Shown: positions 36,571-55,900 of the stretch, one piece after another
How positions within the stretch are numbered: the first letter of the stretch is position 1
Layout: every line of letters starts with the position of its first letter
NCBI RefSeq assembly: GCF_003086295.3
Contig: NC_092044.1
Span: forward strand, 8,520,843 to 8,584,842
DNA from: Arachis hypogaea
Lineage: Eukaryota; Streptophyta; Magnoliopsida; Fabales; Fabaceae
Length of the DNA: 64,000 bases
Direction: 5' to 3'
The notes under the pieces: model-generated
What the model was told of the DNA's origin: nothing
Database searches by the model: none
The model's input: the letters and a program-made list of their open reading frames with translations, nothing else
Translations under genes and position numbers: made by a program

Positions 36571-38690
36571 ACCACAATGTGCAGGTACAGTGCCTAATAT
36601 GAAGAGATCTATAATGTGTTGAGTTTTAATAGTATGAATGAGTTTTATGCAAGAAACTCTTACTATACATAAATCATAGAGCTCTACAACCACCTACCTG
36701 GAATCTTATCACTAGCCTAATATAACCCTAAATAAGTTTGATTTTGGATTAATTCTCTGATACAGGTTACAATTAGAATCTTCCAAGTATGTTTACTATT
36801 TAAAAATTTCGAGCAAGAATTCTTAGTGTGGTTTTGTATGGTCATGCATCAACAATAACAAAGTACAATTAGCCAGTGATCTAGAACTGTCAACAATTAA
36901 CAAAAATAAAAAATATATTTTTGTTTTTAAATTTTAAAATCAGTAAATTGTATTCTTTACTTGTCTATTAACCGTGATTCATTGTTAAACTATATCTCTA
37001 TTATGAAGTTGCTGTGCCCTGAAGTTTATTGACACTGGCAATCTGGCATTAGCATTAGCATTTTACACGGCAAGATAACTGTTGAGTTGCAACTACGTTT
37101 TATGAAGACTAAACGTAAGCGTTTGTATTGTTTTATTATTATTGTTATTATTATTATTATTATTTTGGGTTCCAAAAGTCGTAGTAATCCAATCTATATT
37201 GGCGTATTCTATATGACCATTGAAACAATTGAAAATGAGATTTGGTTTGATTCAATTTGTATTGTATTCTATTTATAATGATCGTTTGTTTGGAAATAAT
37301 TATATAAAAATGTGACAAGAATCAATTTCAAATCAGTTATTATACGTTGTCTTAATGTATTATAAGAATTCAACTAATGTATATTTTCACTAGTAATAGC
37401 GTTAGATAAACTAAAAAATGAAATTTTATTCTTTATAAAAATGGTATGAAACCTACTTTTGTAAGTTCACCGAGTACTATGAGCTCTTTCCAACTTGAAG
37501 CACACGATTTTGTCCCAAGAGATACGATACTAGCGAAAGATTTAAGTTTAACTACCATTTTTGGACCATCTACACTACAATAAAATATCGGACGTATACC
37601 TCGAATGCAAATTACTGCCACTCATGCATTTTAAAAAAATATAAATGTATACGACTAAATCAATATTTATAGTGATCTTTGATATTTATGATTTTTACTA
37701 TTTTAGTATCTTAAATTTAAAATTTACTATATTGATCTTTAAGATTCAGCTCCAAACACTGTATTGATCCTGAATCTGAATCTTCTTTAGTATTGAATCA
37801 ATTAACGAAAGATAAAATAATTTGTACATCATATAAAGTTATAAACTCTTTTTTTTTCCGTTGTTAAAATGAAATGATGCTGTTTAATTTTGTATCTAAC
37901 ATGACAAGTCAAATCCAATTTTATATTTAATTCGCTGATTTAATACTAAAAAAATTTAAAAATTAACATAATATCCAAAATTAAATTTTAAAGACTAGTA
38001 TAAATAATTTTAAATTTAAAAAACTAAAATGATAAAAGTCGGGATTTAGTCAAAGACATAATCGGTAGAATTTATTTTTTTTGGTGACATAATAGGTAGA
38101 AAATTTGGTATAAACGAATAGTATGTGAGCAAGTGTAAGGTTGCGCCTTCACTGAAGAGTGAAGAGTAGCTATTGCCTTATTGGATGGCTCTTCTGTACT
38201 GAAGAATACTGATACTCTCATCACTGCAAAAAGCTTTAGATATTTAATAAGACTCTCTTTCCGAGAAGGACCAACCCATAACGTTTCTTCTAATTAAGTT
38301 CTACCTTCTACGTATTCAGATCCATTGCCTAATCTCTCTTATCCACACTACTTTTTCAGTTTTTCTTATCTTATTCAACAGTCAACACCACCACAATTAG
38401 TAAATCTCGTAATAAATTTATTATTAATTTCATTTCACTTACAGAAGTATTTTTTTTATTAAATATATATTAAAATATAAAATTAGATAAACATAAGGTG
38501 GTTGCTGATTTTGGTAATCAGAGCACAAACGCAACTATTACCCTTAATTAATCTGAAATTAGTTTCTGTATTCTCTGAAACAAAACAAACCTTGCTTTTA
38601 AGTTAACTAACTCTGCTACTTGCGAAAAACGTGGGACCCCAATGCTGCCCATCATCACTGTGTTTGCAGTTATTCTTTAACAACTTTTTC
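36571..38690. other. Intergenic DNA between PPR and SCPL genes
   Basis: AT-rich. Holds a short (ATT)n run near 37135–37163 and no supported gene. The last 300 bp are the SCPL promoter region. Confidence 0.5.
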
Positions 38691-38697
38691 TGTGCAC

Positions 38698-38705
38698 TAT
38701 AAATA
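38698..38705 (+). promoter_or_regulatory. TATA box of the SCPL gene
   Basis: TATAAATA about 113 bp before the start codon, followed by a C/T-rich leader; a transcription start near 38730 would give a short 5' UTR. Confidence 0.6.
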
Positions 38706-38810
38706 TCCCCTCCAAGAATCTTGCTCTTGCTCCTCTAAAATCTAAATACACATTTTTATTTTTATATTTTTATTTTTCATTTTATCTTTCTTGTTATTTG
38801 CTCCAATAGG

Positions 38811-44417
<5,607 letters not shown>

Positions 44418-44814
44418 GAGGGCCTCATGCTACATTGATGACCTTTATTTGTGAAGACAATGTGCCACAAAAAAAGTATATGAACACAAGATGTTATTAT
44501 CTGTATTCTATTATTTATCTCCCATGTTTATTACTAAATAGCTACACTCCCCAAAATTCATATCATTATTACACATTGTTTAATCCTTCTGAGAGTTTAG
44601 TTTTATGAATTGTACTAAAGAATTTGATAGTGATTATCCTTTCATGCTTAGAAGATCGATACTTTTCCTTTTATATGTTTGAATAAGAGCTAAACAAAAA
44701 CTAAATAAAAATCATTTAAAAAAAACTAGCACATTCTTCTTGTTCAAGTTAGAAGTGAAAATCAGGACAACATATTATTTTCTATTCCTGTTTTAACTAA
44801 CAAGAGGAAAATTA

Positions 44815-46762
44815 CTATTTTAATCTAAAAGTAATATTTATATTATCTGAACTTGACAATCTATCTAAAATAGATTTGAGATGAACAAAATCAACAACAT
44901 TCACATCATCTTTGACTGAGCTTGTGACCTTGACATCCTTGAAGCCATGCAACCAACACTTAGACTTGTGATGACAGTAGGAGCAAGACTTACCCTTTTC
45001 CCTTTTCATATCCATTGGCATCAAGTATAAAGACTGTTTTTTCGTTTTCATTGGCATCAAGTATAAAAACTGTTTTTTTTTTTTTTTTTTGACAAAGAAC
45101 AAATGAGAGTTGGATTTTAGAAGCACCACAGATAACATTTTGAACTGATGAAAAGCACAAACGAATATCACCAAGATGGCAAGATGTAAATGGGGAGAAA
45201 TAACGTAGAAATTTTAGAGATAATGTTGTACCTCAATGAATGCTTTACTGCAATGAGAAGGGTTCAAGCTCAATGAAATAGTTTCTGGGTACCAACTATG
45301 GAACAAGCGATTCACAAGAAGCGGATACTTATTAGATTTAATTCCCCGAACAGACCGTATGACCAAGTGTTTAATGATTGGCACAGGGAATGTAGCTGGG
45401 AATGAATATGGGTCATCTTCCTCTTCCCAATCCTGCATAATCCAAGGCATATCAAAACCATATTAAGAAAATAGGTAAACGAGCAGAATATAAGTAGCTA
45501 TTCATACTTACATGATAATGATCATCATCAGGACGCATAGAGAGCGAGAGCGATGTCAAGAATTTTTGTGGTTTAAATTGTTTGACAAATTTCCCCAACT
45601 GGTAAAGAAATGGAGGAAACATGTGGAGATGAACATTTACTTCCAGTTGACTAGAACATTGTCGAAAAGATATGGAAGGTAAGTCGTCACCAGCAAAATA
45701 GTACCGAAATGATGACAGATTTGGAGTGTCAATTTCAAGCAATTCCATGGTAGAACAATTAGACAACACCAAAGCCTTTAGTTGACCACTTTCAATATTA
45801 ATGATATCAAACATGGAACATTCAATCAATTCCAAACTCTCAAGGAAAGGAAATTTAGAAAACAGATTAAGAAACCACTCGTTTGTAATAACAAATTCAA
45901 TCTTCATATTCATCAAGGTCAAAGCTCTCAAATTTCTGCAACTATCAAAACTTATCTTAGAGGGCTTATAACTGACAGCACCATAATATATTTTCTCAAT
46001 ATTTGGAGCATCAATACAAACTTTTTCTACGCCTTGAATATCAACTCCCTTGAGGTTTTGCAGACCATGCATGCCTAAGGATTTCATAAAGGAAAATTTT
46101 GTTCTTGAAGGGTTGTATATGTAACACCACTTCAAGGTTATCTGCTCAATTCGAGGACAATATGAAATAAGATGGTTGATAGCACCTTTATCATCAAAAA
46201 GGACATAGCACAAGGATAATACACACAGTGAGGAAAACTTGACTGAAGGATTCAGGAATTCTTTGTCAAATCTGATTCTCCCCTTCAGCACTAAATTATT
46301 AAGTGATCTTGCTTCAATGACACCTGGATGCAAGATATAACATAGGCACGGATCATCCTCTTTTAAAGTAGGCAGGCAAAGCTTTAGGGTCTGGACACTA
46401 CATTCACTGGCTAACTTAAGCCACTGATCAACATCAGGGTACATACGCTGAAGGTCAACAAAGCTGGTCAAACTAAGTATGAGACTGAATTCTTTGATTA
46501 CTAAGCCTGGGTCACTGAACCTCAGCAATCTTTGCTTGCCATGATCAAGGAATGCCTTAATTGGTTGATTTTCCTTCCGCTTGGAAAACTTCCTAATAAA
46601 TCCTCGGTCACAAATAGACAAAATGGGAAAGGTATACAATGTTTCTCTCCATGTCTTAGACAAAACACTAGTCTTGATAGCATCTTTCTTTGGCAGTCTT
46701 GAGAGAATGTCATGAAGTATGGTTTCTGGTAAGCCGGATATATGGTCCATTTTTTCATCCAT
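44815..46762 (-). CDS. F-box/LRR protein, copy 1
   Basis: Exons on the minus strand: 46762–45512 (417 codons), 45432–45232 (67 codons), and about 45069–44815 (84 codons and stop), all phase 0, about 568 residues. The start is placed at MDEKMDHIS because the paralog shares it. The F-box LPETILHDILSRLPKKDAIK (then TSVLSKTWR) lies at residues 10–40; leucine-rich repeat segments follow (LNNLVLKGRIRF, LRALTLMNMK, FLESLELIECSMF, LKALVLSNCSTMELLEI). The basic C-terminus has CSYCHHKSKCWLHGFKDVKV. F-box proteins recruit substrates to SCF ubiquitin ligases through SKP1. The third exon's acceptor has a poor pyrimidine tract and is the least certain part. It is convergent with the SCPL gene. Confidence 0.82.
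45013..45084 (-). repeat. 36-bp tandem repeat at the F-box exon 3 acceptor
   Basis: Two units (45013–45048 and 45049–45084) each contain cattggcatcaagtataaa-actg. On the coding strand each offers a CAG acceptor, 36 nt apart, so either use keeps the frame and adds or drops 12 residues. The paralog at 61.8 kb has only one unit. Confidence 0.75.
46211..46441 (-). other. 231-bp tract identical to the second F-box gene
   Basis: Base-for-base identical to 62886–63116, while the flanking coding sequence of the two genes differs at many sites (for example about 12 of 72 just outside the left edge). Likely gene conversion. Confidence 0.85.
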
Positions 46763-46861
46763 TATTGTGTCCTTCAAAGCAAGTAGAAGAATATCAGAAA
46801 CAAATAACTCAAACCATGTCAAATTATGGTAGTAAAAAATACCACTTTTCATATTAATCAA

Positions 46862-48660
46862 TAAGGTTCATGAGGTAGAGTTTTTTCCTGATGAAGTTAT
46901 CAAAGAGAACAAGAAAAATGTGGGGATATCTTAAATGGTCATCACTGAGTGTTGAGTGTTGACATTTGACTTAAGGACTGCAATGTTCCTTGTAATATAG
47001 AGAATCTTTTAGAAACAGAAAATAGTTAATGAATTTTTTCCCCTTTGTTTTTTGCAACACTAATTAACAAAGCAAAACCCACAAGAATCATCATCGATTA
47101 CCATGCGCTGAGACGCCACTAATTAGGATGCAAAAAACAAATAAGATGAAGGATGTGTTAAGTATATAATGTTATACATTATTTAATTTGTGCCCATTAT
47201 ATATTAAGTTTGACCACACAGTAAGAACAAAAAGAATCAAAGTTCAATCATTACAATATATAAAACTTCTTTGTTATATTTATGTATTGCTTTTTTGCAA
47301 TGCTCCCATCACCTAATTTTGTTTAATCCATTAATAGAAGATGTAGAAAGCATCGAAAAGAAATCCTAGTAACACACAACCCACAATTGTTCTGAACATT
47401 CTACCCATTTAAGCATGATATTTGAAAATCTGAAACTTTAAGGATTTGAGCTAAAGCAGCAAAGTCGAAAACTTCTAACTCTATGTTCTCTGTGCAATAT
47501 TTGAAGATTATTTGCCAAGAAACCTTTCAGTATATGCAGAAGTGCTAATAAATATTGGAATCAGTAAAATTTCTGTTGAGAATTTTTACACTTGGGTTGA
47601 TTTTGTGTGTCCCTACTCTCTCTATATTAAGCACTAAGCAATCGCATACTGATCAATGAGTTCAATACATTCAGCGTTAGGAAGAAGTATCAGAGAGACT
47701 AATCAGCAATCTGTCTCCCCATGCCGAATAAATTAAAGCTTTGAATACTCAAATTAGGGTTAGAATCACAAGAAGCTCCACACGTGCAGAAAAAGATACA
47801 TAATCACAGCTAATTTAATGGCAGTATTGGTTAATTAACAATGATAATAACCGCTAGATTGTTAGAACTTAGAACCGAACCTGGAACGCAGATTTCAGTC
47901 ACCGAAGATTGAAAGAAGAGGGAGATGGCGCGAAGAGAGTGGCGGTTTTGAGTTTAACAGAGAGAGAGAGAGAGAGAGAGGGGTGTTTAAATTTAAATAT
48001 GATCCCTATTATTTAATACAATATAAACCGAATATTTTATTCAATTTTAATAATATCTTATGTAAAATAAAAATTGATTTAAATTATGATCTTATACGGA
48101 AGTTATCAGGTTAATTTATATTTTTGTAATTTTAGTCAATTTTCAGTTAAGATAATGCTGGCCAATTTATTGATTAAGTAAATTGTTTTTTATTTTTTAT
48201 TAATTATTTTTTAATTAAACATAAAGAATAAAAATTTATTTTGTCTAATAATTATAATATATGTATATAAAAAGTTAATTATTTATATAAAATATATATT
48301 AAAAATATGTAAAATAATATATATTATACGCACAAAAATACATATATAGTTGATTATTGCATATATAGTATTTTTGTCTATCAAAATCTATTTAGATTGA
48401 GTCATAAATACTATTATGTTTTAAAAAAAAGTACTAAATATGAAAAAATCAACTCATATATATTTATGTATATTTATATGTATTATGTTATATATTTTAA
48501 TATTTTTTATATTTTAATATATATTTTATATGAATAATTAATTAGTAACTAATTTTAATATATAATGTAATTATTCTTTAAAAAATATTATGTGTGTATT
48601 AAAAATGAATTATCAAATTAATTATTATATATTTATATATAAATATAAAATTATTGTTAT
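46862..48660. other. Upstream flank of F-box copy 1 and AT-rich DNA
   Basis: 46862–47560 matches the flank of F-box copy 2 at 63486–64000, so it belongs to the duplicated block. A GC-richer patch at 47880–47950 (gagatggcgcgaagagagtgg) followed by a short GA repeat may be the 5' leader of the minus-strand F-box transcript. 48000–48660 is AT-rich with no gene. Confidence 0.5.
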
Positions 48661-48702
48661 TTTTAAAATTTAATAAAAGCACTGAGGGGTTTTATTCTAT
48701 TG

Positions 48703-49028
48703 GAAGAAGGGACAAAAGTACACTTGAAAGTTTGCACGTTGGACACGATTACATTTCAATCATTTAATGAGTTCCGCGTGCACATCATTTATACACTCCA
48801 GCGGACACAGTATTTTTCGTGTTTATTTTGTTTAGGAAGAAGGGACAAAAATATACCTGAAAGTTCAAACGTTGGACATAATTACACTTTAATCATTTAA
48901 CGTTGCCACATGCCGATGGTCGGAAGGATAAATGTGTCCGTCGCAATGTATAACTAATGTGCACGCGTGTCTCATTAAATGATTGAAGTGTAATCATGTG
49001 AACTTTCAAGTGTATTTTAGTCCCTTCT
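48703..49028. mobile_element. MITE with a tandem-duplicated left arm
   Basis: The left end GGAAGAAGGGACAAAAGTAC and the right end (inward AAGAAGGGACTAAAATACAC) are inverted repeats of about 60 bp. The left arm recurs as a direct copy at about 48835–48900. Flanks ttctattgg and ttctattcc suggest a TSD containing TCTATT. It splits exon 12 sequence of decayed SCPL copy 1 and is absent from copy 2. Confidence 0.7.
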
Positions 49029-49748
49029 TTCTATTCCATTTATTGGGAATGAAGCAGACAAATGGAGAAAATGGGTCCTTTCTAATAGAAAAAAAAAATT
49101 AAATAGTGTCTAGTGTTTGATTTTATTATTTATTGTTCTCTTTCTTGTTCATTTCTGGTCCCACTTATAAAATTAAAGAAAAGAGATCACATTTTATTTT
49201 CTTCAATAAAAAAATAGAGAGAATTCATTTTCACAAACAGAGGCCTTGGTCGTCGAATGATCAAGTTGCAGGTACATACTTCCATCTCGAATCTGTATGG
49301 AAGGAACTTGCTTGAAATTTTGTAACATGTTCTTCTTTAAGTATCCAAGTATTATTATTATGTATGAAAGGCTGAACAGCATGGCTAGGCACATTTTTTG
49401 GTATTGGTCCTACTAAGATTTCAATATTTTCAACATAAGTTATCAATCTTGACTAAAAATGGACTTATTTCATTTCCTAATTGGTTGCAGGTTTATCCAA
49501 GGATATATGACAAGAATCTTACCTTCAATCGATTTCCTGTTATATGGTTACCATCACTTTTTTTTATACACATATATCTGGATACTTTTTAAATACAATG
49601 AATGGAATGATATATCAAAAAATAATTACAACAGTAAAAAACCGGAAAAATGACACTTTATTGTATATTAAATTACACTTGGATCCTTTAAATTTTTATA
49701 TTAATTGATTATATTGGCACATAGAGCCGGACATAAAGTAAATATAAA

Positions 49749-50261
49749 GTAAATGGTTAAATTAGTTTCTCAAAAATTATTTATTTTTTAAATCAGTTAT
49801 TAAATAATTTTTTTAACTAAATTCGTCATTTCAAACATTTTAAATTAGTTATTTTAGTCTTTGCAGCGTTAAAATTTATTGATGTGACACATTAAGTAAC
49901 ACCATAACACACACCTAGTAGTCCTAATTAGGAGCTAACATGATAAGTTTATGAAATTAGATCAAATCAATTCCAAATTGAGATATTTCAATGCCTCAAG
50001 TTCTCTTCTCAATTAGGTTTTGATTTGATATAATTTTATAAACTTATCATGTTAATAGTCAATTAAAACCCATATATGTGTTTGTAATATTATTTAGTGT
50101 GCTATATTAATAAATTTTGGCACCGTCAATAAAAAAAATAACATAAAAACTAACACGATTAATTAAAAATTTTTAAAAGATAAATTTAATTAAAAAAATT
50201 TATTTGGAGACTAATTAAAAAAACAAAATCCTTTTTAAGAACGAATTTAATTATTTACCAA
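49749..50261. mobile_element. MULE-type MITE in exon 14 of SCPL copy 1
   Basis: Arms starting GTAAATGGTTAAATTAG and, inverted from the right, GGTAAATAATTAAATTCG. The right flank TTCTAAAAT (50262–50270) is one TSD copy; the left one is decayed. The orthologous insertion in copy 2 (57081–57569) is at the same exon position. Confidence 0.75.
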
Positions 50262-50897
50262 TTCTAAAATATAAACCAGAAGAGTCTTTTAAATTTCATA
50301 AACGCTTTCTGGATGGATTGCCAATATAAGAGGGGACTAATGATACTTTGATTATGAGTTTATAACCTTTATTTATGAGGACAATGTGCCCCCAAAAGAA
50401 TATATTAACACAAGTTGTTATTATTTGTATTCTATTATTTGTCTCACAAATTTATTAGTAAATTGCTATACTCCCCAAAATTCATATCACTATTACACAT
50501 TGTTTAATTTTTTGGGAGCTTAATTTTATGAATTGTACTAAAGAATTTGATTGGGATTATCCTTCATGTTTATCATTTCTTCAGACTTACTTTAGAAGAT
50601 AAAAATTTTTAAAAAATATCATGTATTGTATTTGCATTTTTTTAAAAAAAATATTTTTAAAACTTAATAAAAGCACTGAGGGATTTTGTTCGATTTATTG
50701 GGAATGAAAAGTAGACGAATGGAGGCCTTGGTCATCGAATGGTCAAGTTGCAGGTACACACTTCCATCTAATCTTCATTAATCTCAAATTTTTGAATCAG
50801 TTAGATGGAAGGAACTTGCTTGAAATTTTGTAACATGTTCTTCTTTAGTATTCAAGTATTATTTTTTTAGAAAAGGCTGAATAACATGGTTAGGGCT

Positions 50898-51937
50898 GTA
50901 CATAAATTAGATAATGTTTATATATTTGTGGTAATTATTCGCATTTAATCTGAATTTTGTGGATGTTATTCAGTCTATAGAGTTATCGAATTGGATCATA
51001 TTCGATCTGTATTATAGTAAGATCAGATAGTGAATTTGACAGTGATATTTGCGAATTTAATTCGTATATTCGCACGTCTTATATAAGTAGCATAGTTTAT
51101 GATATTTTGTTTTTTATTTTTTATGTTATATTTTAATTTAGAATAATTAAATTTAAATCTTATGTTATTATTAATTTTTTTTGTTATTCAAGAGAACTTT
51201 TATTGATAATATTTTAGGAGTAAATAAATTTAAACAGGTAAAAAAATGAATTTTTTTTGGACATATATTTTGTAAAAATAATAAAAAAATACCTTAAAAT
51301 AGTTTTTTTTTTAATTATGCAAATATACCCGATAATTTTTTTTTAAAGAAAGACAAGCTCAACATGCTCAGTGTAGCGTACAAAATCAAAAAATAAATGC
51401 GATTGAGATGAACATAATTATTTCAGATAGCATTATAGAAGAAAACTCTTCTTATTATTGTGATATGATGAATCAATAAAATAGCTAGGCTTCGTTACTT
51501 TAATTATCATATATGAAAAATTATAATACACTTTTTTTTAGAAATCAATCGATTTGGTTATTATATCAGTATTGTGTAAAGTTAACCAATTAAACTGTTA
51601 GGTTTATATTATTCCCTAAATACACACACCTATTAGTTAGTGTTGTGTAAAGTTAACCAATTAACCTGTTAAGTCTCTATGTGTGTTTTATTATTCTCTA
51701 AATACACACACCTACTAACTATATAAAGACATATGTTGATATCTTATTATAAATATGATAAAGAAACTAGCTGACTAAGATAATAGTGGGTTGGTGAGGT
51801 AAATAGAATTGACAAATAATTAAATTAAAGCATGCCTAATTTAATTCTATTTTAATTTGTCTAAATATTTCTATTTTTAAGAGCAACATACATATGTTTC
51901 TAGTTAAGATAATTTGTACAAAAAATTAATAAAGTCT

Positions 51938-52006
<69 letters not shown>

Positions 52007-52373
52007 GTGAGAACAAAATAGTAATTAGTGAGATAAAAATAGAATTGACAAATAATAAAATTAAAGTATGAATGATTATACACCAATCTATATATCTTTT
52101 GAGTTTGTTGACATATTCATTATCATCATAACTCAACTTACAGTTTTTGAGATATTCTAAACACGATTCATATGAGTAATTTATGCACATTATATCTGCC
52201 AAACAAACTCACACATAATAAACAAATGTTCGAGTCGATATTCGAGCCATAAATATGAATCGGATCTAATATAAAAAATAAATAAATATCGTATCCAATT
52301 TAATAAGTGCAGTACAAATAAGATAAAATTATAGATTATATCCAATACGATTTAATTTGTGTGCCGTCCTAAG
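50898..52373. mobile_element. TIR element in intron 12 of SCPL copy 2
   Basis: Absent from copy 1 and the parent gene. The ends GGGCTGTACATAAATTAGAT and (inverted) GGACGGCACACAAATTAAAT match. The host sequence catggttag / catggctag is repeated on both sides and looks like an 8–9-bp target duplication, with a few unexplained bases at the right end. The interior is AT-rich and has a ~70-bp tandem repeat (51573–51720, aaagttaaccaattaa) and an (ATT)n tract. No transposase seen. Confidence 0.65.
51941..52006. repeat. (ATT)n microsatellite
   Basis: About 22 uninterrupted ATT units. A gaattgacaaataat motif occurs on both sides (about 51807 and 52042), so the tract lies between two copies of a longer repeat. 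Confidence 0.95.
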
Positions 52374-52579
52374 CATGGCTAGGCACATTTTTTGGTATTG
52401 GTCCTACTAAAATTTTAATATTTTATTATTTTCAACATAAATTATCAATCATGACTAGATTGGACTTATTTCATTTCCTAATTGGTGGCAGGTTTATCAA
52501 GGATATGACAAGAATCTCTCAATCTATTCCTGTTATATAGTCACCATCACTTTTTTTTTATATACACATATAACTAGAT

Positions 52580-52902
52580 GGAAGCGGTTCTGGTATGTCA
52601 TTTGCTTTAGTGAAATATCATATTCCATTCTTTTAAAACCAATCAGATTTAATTTAAAATATATAAAGGGTTTAGATTGAAGAAAGAGTTTTGTTGTGAA
52701 CATGAAATCAAGAAGTGCATGAAAGGCATGCAACCGATTCATTCCTTCTGCAGTGTATGAACATTAAACATGTCGGGTGTGTCCAACTTGGTGTCAAACT
52801 AGCCATTCTCTTTATGTGAATATGGCTTAAATCCCAAATGTTGAGCCGAGCTGAGCTGTTTTTGGATATTTTTTTTACAAATATTTTGTTTGTTCACTAA
52901 GA

Positions 52903-52953
<51 letters not shown>

Positions 52954-55900
52954 GCTCTATTACCCTCTTTCTCTAACTCTCTGTCTCTGCTTTAACGGAA
53001 ATCGTCTCAATGTAGCTCTCTGCGCCCATGTCTCCGCCCTCCCTCAGCCTCCATACTGTCCCTTTCTCACCAGCAACCCCTACTGCCTACGAGTCTCCCT
53101 CTGCTTACCCTCTCCTGTCGGCTCCCTTGGCTTTTCTCCGTCGAGGGCTAGTCGTGCCTCAATCCGTCATGGGCTCATTGTGCATCCATGTCTCTCCATC
53201 GTGATACTCCTCCTCCCATCTCTACCTCCTTCAAGGTGCATCTGTTAATTTAACAGATTTGATTTATTTTGTGTAGAAAGCAGTTTTTTTATAATAATGT
53301 AATTTTAGATTGAGGATTTGTATTTTTTTAACACTAATTTAGTGATTTGTGTATCTTTTACATTGATTTAGTGGGTTTGTTAGAATATTGGATAAAGAAT
53401 AATCATTGTAGAGCTGAAGGTGAGTTTTTTGCCTTACTAATATTTTTCAATCAATGAACAGAAAGCAAGTTATAATCAAATTATTTTAATCTACATTCAT
53501 GATTGCTCAGGAAGCATGCAAAGCAGGATTTTGTCTTCTCTAGGCAATGGTTTCATGGACAAGATGGAACATATAGTAAGATTAAGGTTATTGTGATCAT
53601 GTGCTTATGCTCTCATTATACCCAAGAGTTAATTTATTTACCTTTGATGCAAGTTTTGAATTTTGATGTTATTATGTCTTTCCACTATAACTTATAATTG
53701 TTTCTTGAGCATGATTTTTTTGGGGCAGGAGATTATATTCGTTTTTCAATTCTTTTTATTTATATTCTATACGTTATTCTATTATCCATTGAATTTTCTT
53801 TATTCTTGCAGAATTTACCTTCTCTTAAATTAATTGACATTGTTGTGGCCTTAAAAATCTGTAGTTTGGTTGAATTCATTAATTTTTTTTAATTCTGATG
53901 TATTCTTACTACGCATTTTTGGTTGAAATGAGTAAGCTATTAATTACTGATGAAAAAGAAAATCTAGAAATGTAAAGCTTGAAATATCTCCATTGAGTTT
54001 GGCTGAATAATCGTATGTTGTCTTTACATTTGCAGGGTACGATTGTAAGCATCCAAATGATTGAACATAGGAAGCAGCGCTTGCTGAGTTTATAGCCTTG
54101 GATATACATCTTAATTCTTAAGATCAAAGTTATGAAAATGAAAATGATTAAAAAAATATGCCTTGAAGAGTCATGATTAGTAATATTTAGAGGTTTGATA
54201 AGATAGTTTATGAAGAATACTTGATTGACTATGTAAACTGTGAATTAGTCTTTTTCACTTTTCATTTTATCTGAGTTGGTTAATGTACATGACATTGCAG
54301 TAGTTATTTATATAAGAATAGTTTCAATGAATATATTTAACCAGTTTTTGCTTTAACCTCTTAGTTGGGAATGTTGTTGCAGTTTTTATTTCAGATTGTA
54401 ATTAAGAATCATATACAAATAAATATAGTTGCAAATGTTAAACATGAAGCCAAAATATGTTGGTATCTACAAGTATAGTGGAACTACTTGCCAGATTCAT
54501 AAAAGGTTTAGTTTCACTTTTCATTGGGCATTCATTACTTGTGAAACTTGTTGAAAAAATTATATGCAATTTTTGCGGCATTGTGTCACTTGCGAATTAT
54601 GTTGCGAATTTTATATATGCAAAAATTTCACAATATTTGTTCGTGTCTTGTTATTTGAAAAGATTCATATTAGACAAATTCTATACTAATATTTATAAAC
54701 AAAAGATTAGATTCTGCAATGTTACATTAAATTAGGTAAAACCGGAATATAACGGATCATGACAAGCAAAATCAGGGAAAGTTCCATCTTCACCTCTAAG
54801 AAATTATAGTCAAGAAAACACAAGAAGAACAAAGTCAATTTCAATGATAAGTTTACTGGATCGGCACTTGGAAACGTCACGAGGGGCAGTTTCTGGTTGC
54901 AGGTCTGGTGCCTAGACCGTCCATCATGGGTTACTAGAACTGGCACCGTTGTCACAATGATGTCGGAGCTGGTCAAGGTCGAATATACGTTCGTGGAGTG
55001 CATCGTTGGTGTCAAGAACGTCATTAAGCCTCGTCGGGAGAGTTAAACAACGTCTCCATCACCTCCTCCGGCCGTACTAAACCACTATCATGTACATCAT
55101 TGCCCAGGTCACCACCATCATCTAAATATCCTGTTCAAGAGGCTGCCTCGTCCATGCCAATGTCCAGTGACGTTTCCTGCATGGACGGACGTACACTGAT
55201 TATTTAGGGGACCATAATTCAAGTGACCAAATAATTTCTTATAATTGATGTTGTCCTCATCAAGAAATGCAAATTATATTACAATCTATGATCCTTATGA
55301 AATATAAAATTAATATTTCAATTTAAATTAAGATATTCAAGATTTAGAATGATAATGCTAGCATTTTAGCATCAATAAAACAAAATCATAATTAAATATT
55401 TAAATAACAAAAAATAACTTAACAAAACAACATATAATTACATACACACATAACAAATACTATTAAATTTACTAACTGATCAAACACAGAAAAAAAAATA
55501 TATAAACACCATCAAGCCAGACTAACAGAAAATTAAATTTATTTAATTTAACTCAACAAAAAACTAAAAGTAACAGTTACTGTTGCTTCATTTGCAACAA
55601 TAAAAGTGCCTCGTTCAGTACATTAATGCATCAGAAAATCAACAAAAATTCCCATAATCAGCAACAATTCCCATAAATTCTATTTCTGAATCAACATACA
55701 CATCGGCAACAAAAATAAAATTGAATCCATATTTGGTAGCCACTCAACAACCACCACACAATTGACGCATCTTCCAACGAACAGATACTGTAACGGCTTC
55801 ATAGATCCTTGAAGTCACTGGGCAAGGTCACCAAATTTGGCATACAAACAAAATCTACAGCCTTTATCTCAAATTGGAATATTGATAATTCTAGCTTGTC

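Larger units (their letters stand above)
48675..50590 (+). pseudogene. Decayed SCPL 3' end, copy 1 (exons 12–14)
   Basis: Matches the SCPL gene from within exon 12 to its 3' flank: exon 12 pieces at 49026–49075 and 49240–49273, intron 12, exon 13 at 49492–49535 (with a 2-base insertion in ggatatatgac), intron 13, start of exon 14 at 49726–49748, the rest of exon 14 at 50262–50329, then 3' flank to 50590. It is interrupted by the MITE at 48703–49028, an unassigned ~165-bp insert at 49076–49239 and the MULE-type MITE at 49749–50261. The stop region reads CCAATATAA. It cannot make a protein. Confidence 0.9.

Noticed and set aside
54722..55024. 100-codon minus-strand frame as a gene
   Set aside because: No recognisable domain, no supported start or splice context, and sits in an unclassified insertion.
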